From: Serilophus lunatus
Taxonomy: Eukaryota; Chordata; Aves; Passeriformes; Eurylaimidae
DNA: 64,000 bases
Reading direction: 5' to 3'
Assembly: GCA_013399895.1 (NCBI GenBank)
Contig: VXBA01003489.1
Location: forward strand, 837,381 to 901,380
Shown: positions 59,051 to 64,000 of the stretch, piece after piece
How the letters are laid out: every line of letters starts with the position of its first letter
How positions within the stretch are numbered: the stretch's first letter is position 1
The notes under the pieces: model-generated
What the model saw: the letters and a program-made list of their open reading frames with translations, nothing else
Told to the model about the DNA's origin: nothing
The model's database searches: none
Program-made: the position numbers and the translations under genes

Positions 59051-61056
59051 TGCATTTGCCTACACCCTGTTTACCCACAACCTCACAGGTTATACATCAA
59101 GGTTGGAATAAGTGAGCAATGAATGAACTGAAAATAATTCTAATTTTTAATGAATTTTCTGTCTATTCCAGAGCCAGCTGCTGGCAGGCAGGGAGGAAGA
59201 CAGCATTTTCCCAGGCAGCATTCTTTCTTAAAGGCAGAGAAAAGTAATAGAAGGTTAAAATAAAAGTTATAAGAAAGTACAGCACAGCAGGTCTGTGAGG
59301 AACAGGGCAGCAAACAGCAATTCCCTCTGGACTATGAAATGAAAAAGGCTTACTAATTCATAAACTGAAGGTGTCTGAGCTTTAAAAGAGAGAACTTGTG
59401 GGACCAGCATTTCGATTTTTCCATTTTATTAACCATATGATGTGCTGTAGGCATGTAATTTCAGGAGTTTGGAATTCACTCACTTCCTCAGCTCTGTCTT
59501 ACAATACCTGCCAGCACCTTGAAATAAGAGCATTCCAGAGCAGCAATATCCACTGGCTGAGGCTCCCACCTGTGGGGGGAAAATCCATTTCATGTTCTGC
59601 AAGGGCTGGCAGGGAGAGAGGAGGGAGGGAGCAAGAAAAGGGAAAAATGATAAAAACTCCACTTTTTTCTCAATACTGATTATTTTGCCTTCTTAAAGAG
59701 GTATTATTAGAATTAGCATTACTATTATTATACTGTGTTGTTCTAAGACCAGCATCCTGCCATGACCCTCGAGGAGCTGAGTGAGAAGAGCTCTCCATTC
59801 CCCCCTTCTGTATCCTGAGAATAGGGTTTGGAAATAGAAAAAAACCCCACATGGAATATAAGAAGTGTTGTTATCACCTTTCTCCAGGCAGAGACACTGA
59901 AATGAGTGCAGAGAGAATAAGGAAAGAGGAGTAGCAGCACAGATCAACTTCATGTCTCCTGGGTCAGAGTCTTGATGCTTTCCTTGTGACAGCTCCAAAT
60001 GGGCAAAATTTGCCAGTGATGGTTTCCAAGAGGAGGAAAGATTATTCTTTACCTGTCATATTATTAAATCCTTCCATAATCATCACTGCCACAGAGCAGA
60101 ATCTTGCTAAATATATCCTTAGTCTGGCTGGCTGTGGCTGTTCTCATGTTCTTCATACTGCTGAGGTGACAACAGCAGAAACCAGGTATTTTTCTTCTGT
60201 TTCAACCCTTATTAATTTTTAACCCTGGCTTTCAAACAGAGATTATCAACTGTTTTAACTCCTTGAGTTCTGCTTTGTAATTGCATCACTGTGGAGCGTT
60301 GTGTTACTGCTGAAGAGGAGCTGTTGGAAAGGGTACGACTGGCACCAGCTCAGGGTGATACCTGGGCTCTCCAGGAGGTGATTTATGGAGCCTTCTGGCC
60401 AAAGTAGTGTTAGCAGGGAAAAGAAGCTCTCTGGGGAAGAGTAAAGCCACAGCAGAGAGTGGGGAATTGAAAAAAGCAGGAAAAAAAAGATTATTTCACT
60501 TGACTATTCTTCTCAGTTCGAGGACTGGCTCCACGACACGTCCATGGCAGTGCAGGGAGAGGGACACACACAGCACCTGCTGTTTCCTGTGGATTTGTCT
60601 GAAAAATATACAGATATGCTTCATCTGAGTACCTGTGAGACTTTCAGGCTTCCTAATTTATCCCTTTATCCAGATGGCAGCTGACTACCTAAATGCACAG
60701 GAAATTCCTGACAGTGCAAACAAAGCTGTGCAGGATTTAGTGTTGGTCCATGTGGCCTGAAATGAGGGGAATATCCCCTCTGGAGTGAGCAGGAACTGCT
60801 TGGCATTTACCACAGAGTGAGGAACATATTTTGAGAAAATGTGATTGGGAAGTTATTACACCAAGACTGGGGCCTTTCCAAAAAGCAACCTGAGGTCTGG
60901 CTGATGTGGCCAAAGAAAGACCTTGGTGCTTTCAAACTCTGTCTCAAAATATGCAACACCCTTCATAAAGCATTTTCAGCCTATTTATTGCACCTTCCTA
61001 GTGGAGTTATTCCTGACATAAGGAACTGCTCCACAATAAAAGGAGTTGCCTTGCTG
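59051..61056. other. Unique non-coding DNA
   Basis: No gene supported. Open frames of 73-101 codons on both strands show no domain. A few CpG lie near 60520-60545 (TTCGAGG, CCACGACACG). Confidence 0.55.
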
Positions 61057-61176
61057 ATCCCAGAATGGTTTGGGTTGGAAAGGACCTTAAAGCTCATTCA
61101 GTTCCACTCCCTGCCATGGGCAGGGACACTTCCCACTATCCCTGGTGGCTCCAAGCCTCCAAACCTGGCCTTGGAT
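61057..61176 (-). mobile_element. CR1 LINE 3' fragment
   Basis: Contains 'atcccagaatggtttgggtt', 'ggaaaggaccttaaagctca', 'ctgccatgggcagggacact' and 'aaacctggccttgga', then stops. About 120 bp, 5'-truncated. Confidence 0.95.
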
Positions 61177-62074
61177 TTACTGTTTTCATTTTGGAAAGTC
61201 TCCATTTGAAGCCACAAACAAAGTACATGGCACCAAAGTTTAGACAACAAGTTAAATAATTGCATTGCCAATTAGAAATATTTTTCGGTATTTTCATGCA
61301 TTGTCTTGCATGATTAAACATTGCTGTGACATTTAAAACTGTTAATGTGTGCTGCTTGTAAAAGTTTGCCAGTTAAATGTAAATTGAGACCTTCAGGCTG
61401 AATTGTAACTAATTATTCCAAATATTGCTATTAGTAGGCGAGAGGAAATTATCTGAAAACTAAGATGTGCCTCAGATGTCTCAATTCTGTGCTGCATAAG
61501 TACAGCTCTCAGAGATTTCCATGGACATGAATTTACAGCACTGAATATTGCTGGATATAGTGAGATTTTGCAGGAATAATGTTCCTGTTGCTGAAAGCAG
61601 AGGAGTAATAAACCCCATGGATTCCAAGGGGTTGGATTTGATATGGAACATCCACTTGGTCAATAAGGGGGGGATTTTATGAGCTGTGCTGGAGTGGGGA
61701 GAGAGGGAAACAGTCCTCATCCTGATTTTATGGGGCTGGATCAGTCTCTAAGCACCATCAAAGCTCCTTGCAAGGGTGACCTAAGAACTTCAGACCAGGG
61801 TGTGGAAAAGGCATTTTCACTGCAAGGAGCAGCTGTAACTTTAATGTAACTTTAAGGCAGTGATATAAAGGTGGATTTATACCATTTCAAGCCTGACCTG
61901 GAGTGTGTACATAATCTTCAGCACTTATTTTCTCTCTGTGAACCACAGTCACTTTTCCAGTGTCCAACAAACCCCTGGCTCAGTGGCTTTGCTGAGGGAA
62001 TGCAGCAGAAATTGGGCTGGAGTCACCAAACTTCAAAACTTGGTGACATTTAACTGAGTTTAGTAAAAATAAAA

Positions 62075-62112
<38 letters not shown>

Positions 62113-63713
62113 AGAAGTAACAAACCCAAATACCTTAATATTTCCAGTTCCAAATAGCTAAAAAGACAATCCTTGAAACCATTTTAAAATGCCCCTGAAA
62201 ACATTCAAGGAACTGTGAACTCTTCAGTTAAGAGAGTTTAAAAATTCCTCGTTTTTTGGATTTCCTTAGTTCGCATAGATTTTATTCTGTATTTATCTAA
62301 AAGGAAACAGGGGTTTCTGTAAGAAGACACAAGCCAATATTTCTGTGTCAACAGCAAAGGCTAAGTCTAATTATGAGAGAAATTTGAGTGATTTCCATAT
62401 GTTAATGGCAAATCCTTGCTTTTTGCAATATTGCAAAGCTGATGGAGAAAATGAACTGACATAATCCAATTTCTTATGAGGAGCTGTCTTATAATTTTAC
62501 AAAAACAACATTTCCTAATCTGTTAAGTCACTGATATGATAAAAATTTTGTTTAATATGATAAAACTTCATTTTGGATTAAAGTCTCCCCTACCAAATGA
62601 GGAATTCTAGTCTCACTCTCCAGAAGCCTCATGATTTGAATGACTTTAAGTAAAACAAGATGTGCAGAATGATGTTACAGCCATTTCATTGGTGTTATCT
62701 GTCAGTTATCCCCTCAAACAGGGAATGTGATCAGGGAATGTGCTCAGCTAGGGAGAAAGGCACGAGGTAAGGCTGGGATGATGAGGATGGAAAGGTGGAA
62801 CACAGGGCTGGGAGAACATCTCTGGACAGCCCTTGACCTTCAGCTCAACTTCCTCAGTGAGCTGCCATCAGGTGCCTTAAAAAGAATTAATTGTCCCGTG
62901 TGGATTTAAAGACAAGCAGAACATAATGGAGCTGAGCTTTCCTTGAAATGTGGAAACTTTTTATAACCAGAAACCAGTGCAATAATGTCAAATATTAAGA
63001 GGGAGTTTGTGCTGGGATTTTCCACACCTGACAAATGGGATGTGTGATAGGACATGAGTTTGCTGTGGGGATATTGCCAGCTTTTTTCTAGTGTAGATAT
63101 AGGAATTCATTTCCTTCAGATCCATAGTCTTTTATTTCCACATTTGCTCTTTGACAAGGAGCTGGCACTGGATGCTTTGGAAAGAAGTAGATGCCTGCAA
63201 CGTGCCAATTTGGGATGTTAGGCACTCCATCTTCATTCATAATCATTAAAGAGGTGGCTCTGAACCCATATGCAGGAGGTTTTGTGTCTCTTGTACATTT
63301 TCTAGCTAAATATGCTCTAAATATACTCCTGTTATTTTATTAAAGTACAAAAAGATAAAATAGTATCATTATATTCTGGATGCTTCTGCTAACCTTGTCA
63401 GTGACTGGCTTCAGAATCCAGCTCCACTTTTTGCATCAATTAATTTCACTGACTAATCAGGCACTACATGAAAACAGATCCTTTTTATCCACTTGGGTCA
63501 TGTCACTGTTCAATGATCCCTCATTTGTACAGTCTGAGATGATGAGAACATTCATTATTGGATAAAACGCTCCTACTTTTTTTGTATCCAAAGTGAACAG
63601 CCTTGCTTTTGCAGGTTTGCTAATTCCTAATCCCATCATGCCAAAATTGTTTCCATAACTAAACCAGAAACACCAGCAAATCGTCAGCAAACCTTCCTTC
63701 CAAGCAGCACCAA
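61177..63713. other. Unique non-coding DNA
   Basis: No gene supported. It holds the TATG microsatellite at 62072-62110 and a short tandem duplication (CAGGGAATGTG, 62718-62742). The rest is AT-rich with no recognised repeat. Confidence 0.55.
62072..62110. repeat. (TATG)n microsatellite
   Basis: A short TATA tract is followed by about seven TATG units (62081-62110), uninterrupted. Likely polymorphic in length. Confidence 0.95.
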
Positions 63714-63787
63714 AACAATAATAATTAAAGTCATAACAATCATTACCATAACAATAATAACCATAACAACAATAACAATCATAACCA
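63714..63787. repeat. (AATAAC)-type A/T/C simple repeat
   Basis: Imperfect repeats of CATAACAATAATAA and ACAATAAC. It lies directly beside the polypurine tract, so two simple repeats of different composition adjoin. Confidence 0.9.
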
Positions 63788-64000
63788 GAAGAAGAAGAAG
63801 ATACAGAAGAGAAAAACACAGAAGAAGAAGAAGAAGAGGAAGGAGAAGAAGAAGAAGAGGAAGAAGGAGAAGGAGAAGAAAAAGAAGAAGAAAAAGAAGA
63901 AGAAAAAGAAGGAAAAAAGAAGGAAAAAAGAAGAAGAAGAGGACACAGAAGAAGAAGAAGAGGAAGAAGGTGAAGGAGAAAAAGAAAAAGAAGAAAAAGA
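63787..64000. repeat. Long GAA-type polypurine tract, cut by window edge
   Basis: GAA/GGA/AAA units run to the end of the window. From 63821 to 63943 there are 123 consecutive purines without a pyrimidine. The few interruptions (CACAG at 63817-63821 and 63944-63948) are about 127 bp apart and begin similar blocks, which hints at a higher-order unit. Long GAA polypurine tracts can form triplex DNA. Confidence 0.97.

Noticed and set aside
63457..63819. Tyr/Cys/Ser-rich minus-strand frame
   Set aside because: Its N-terminal half is the translation of the AATAAC and GAA simple repeats.
1..64000. CRISPR arrays, bacterial operons, phage or plasmid genes
   Set aside because: The composition, CR1 content and lack of long coding frames are those of a bird nuclear genome; the tandem repeats seen have no spacer structure.

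Overview
This window looks like non-coding DNA from a bird, most likely a songbird. The main evidence is about 30 truncated copies of the avian CR1 (chicken repeat 1) LINE 3' end, in both orientations. They share the terminal signature GGTCCCTTCCAACCCAAACC followed by a copy of ATTCTATG. The surrounding DNA is AT-rich and CpG-poor, with no bacterial features such as operons, Shine-Dalgarno sites or long ORFs. The sequence is a draft assembly: a run of 34 Ns lies at 52003-52036, and single Ns lie at 4282 and 53225, both close to T-rich tracts. The songbird assignment rests on the CR1 subfamily wording and is inference.

I found no protein-coding exon, tRNA, rRNA or other RNA gene that I can support. 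The longest open frames (about 140-200 codons) either run through CR1 copies, mostly antisense, or show no recognisable domain. The window is best read as a gene desert or part of a very long intron.

Layout: 1-6.2 kb begins inside a CR1 copy and is then unique AT-rich sequence. From 6.2 to 12.9 kb there are scattered CR1 3' ends and an AT-rich, homeodomain-site-rich stretch near 9.3-9.6 kb. From 12.9 to 18.6 kb there is a 26-bp near-perfect palindrome (13.5 kb) and a possible ancient MIR SINE (15.1 kb). From 18.6 to 28.3 kb there are three CR1 loci, a ~100-bp unclassified direct repeat present twice (22.1 and 23.8 kb) and a 22-bp minisatellite (27.9 kb). From 32.4 to 37.8 kb CR1 copies are dense, including an inverted/direct CR1 structure that looks like twin priming. 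At 40.5-41.1 kb lies the only clear CpG cluster, a candidate promoter or enhancer. From 41.3 to 46.3 kb there is another CR1 cluster. From 46.3 to 61.2 kb unique sequence alternates with CR1 copies. The window ends in a TATG microsatellite (62.07 kb) and a long polypurine GAA-type tract that runs off the right edge (63.8-64.0 kb).

No genes work together here. The biology visible is repeat history (5'-truncated LINE retroposition, microsatellite growth) plus a few unique stretches that could be regulatory. Calls of conserved or regulatory function are inferences from composition and motifs only.
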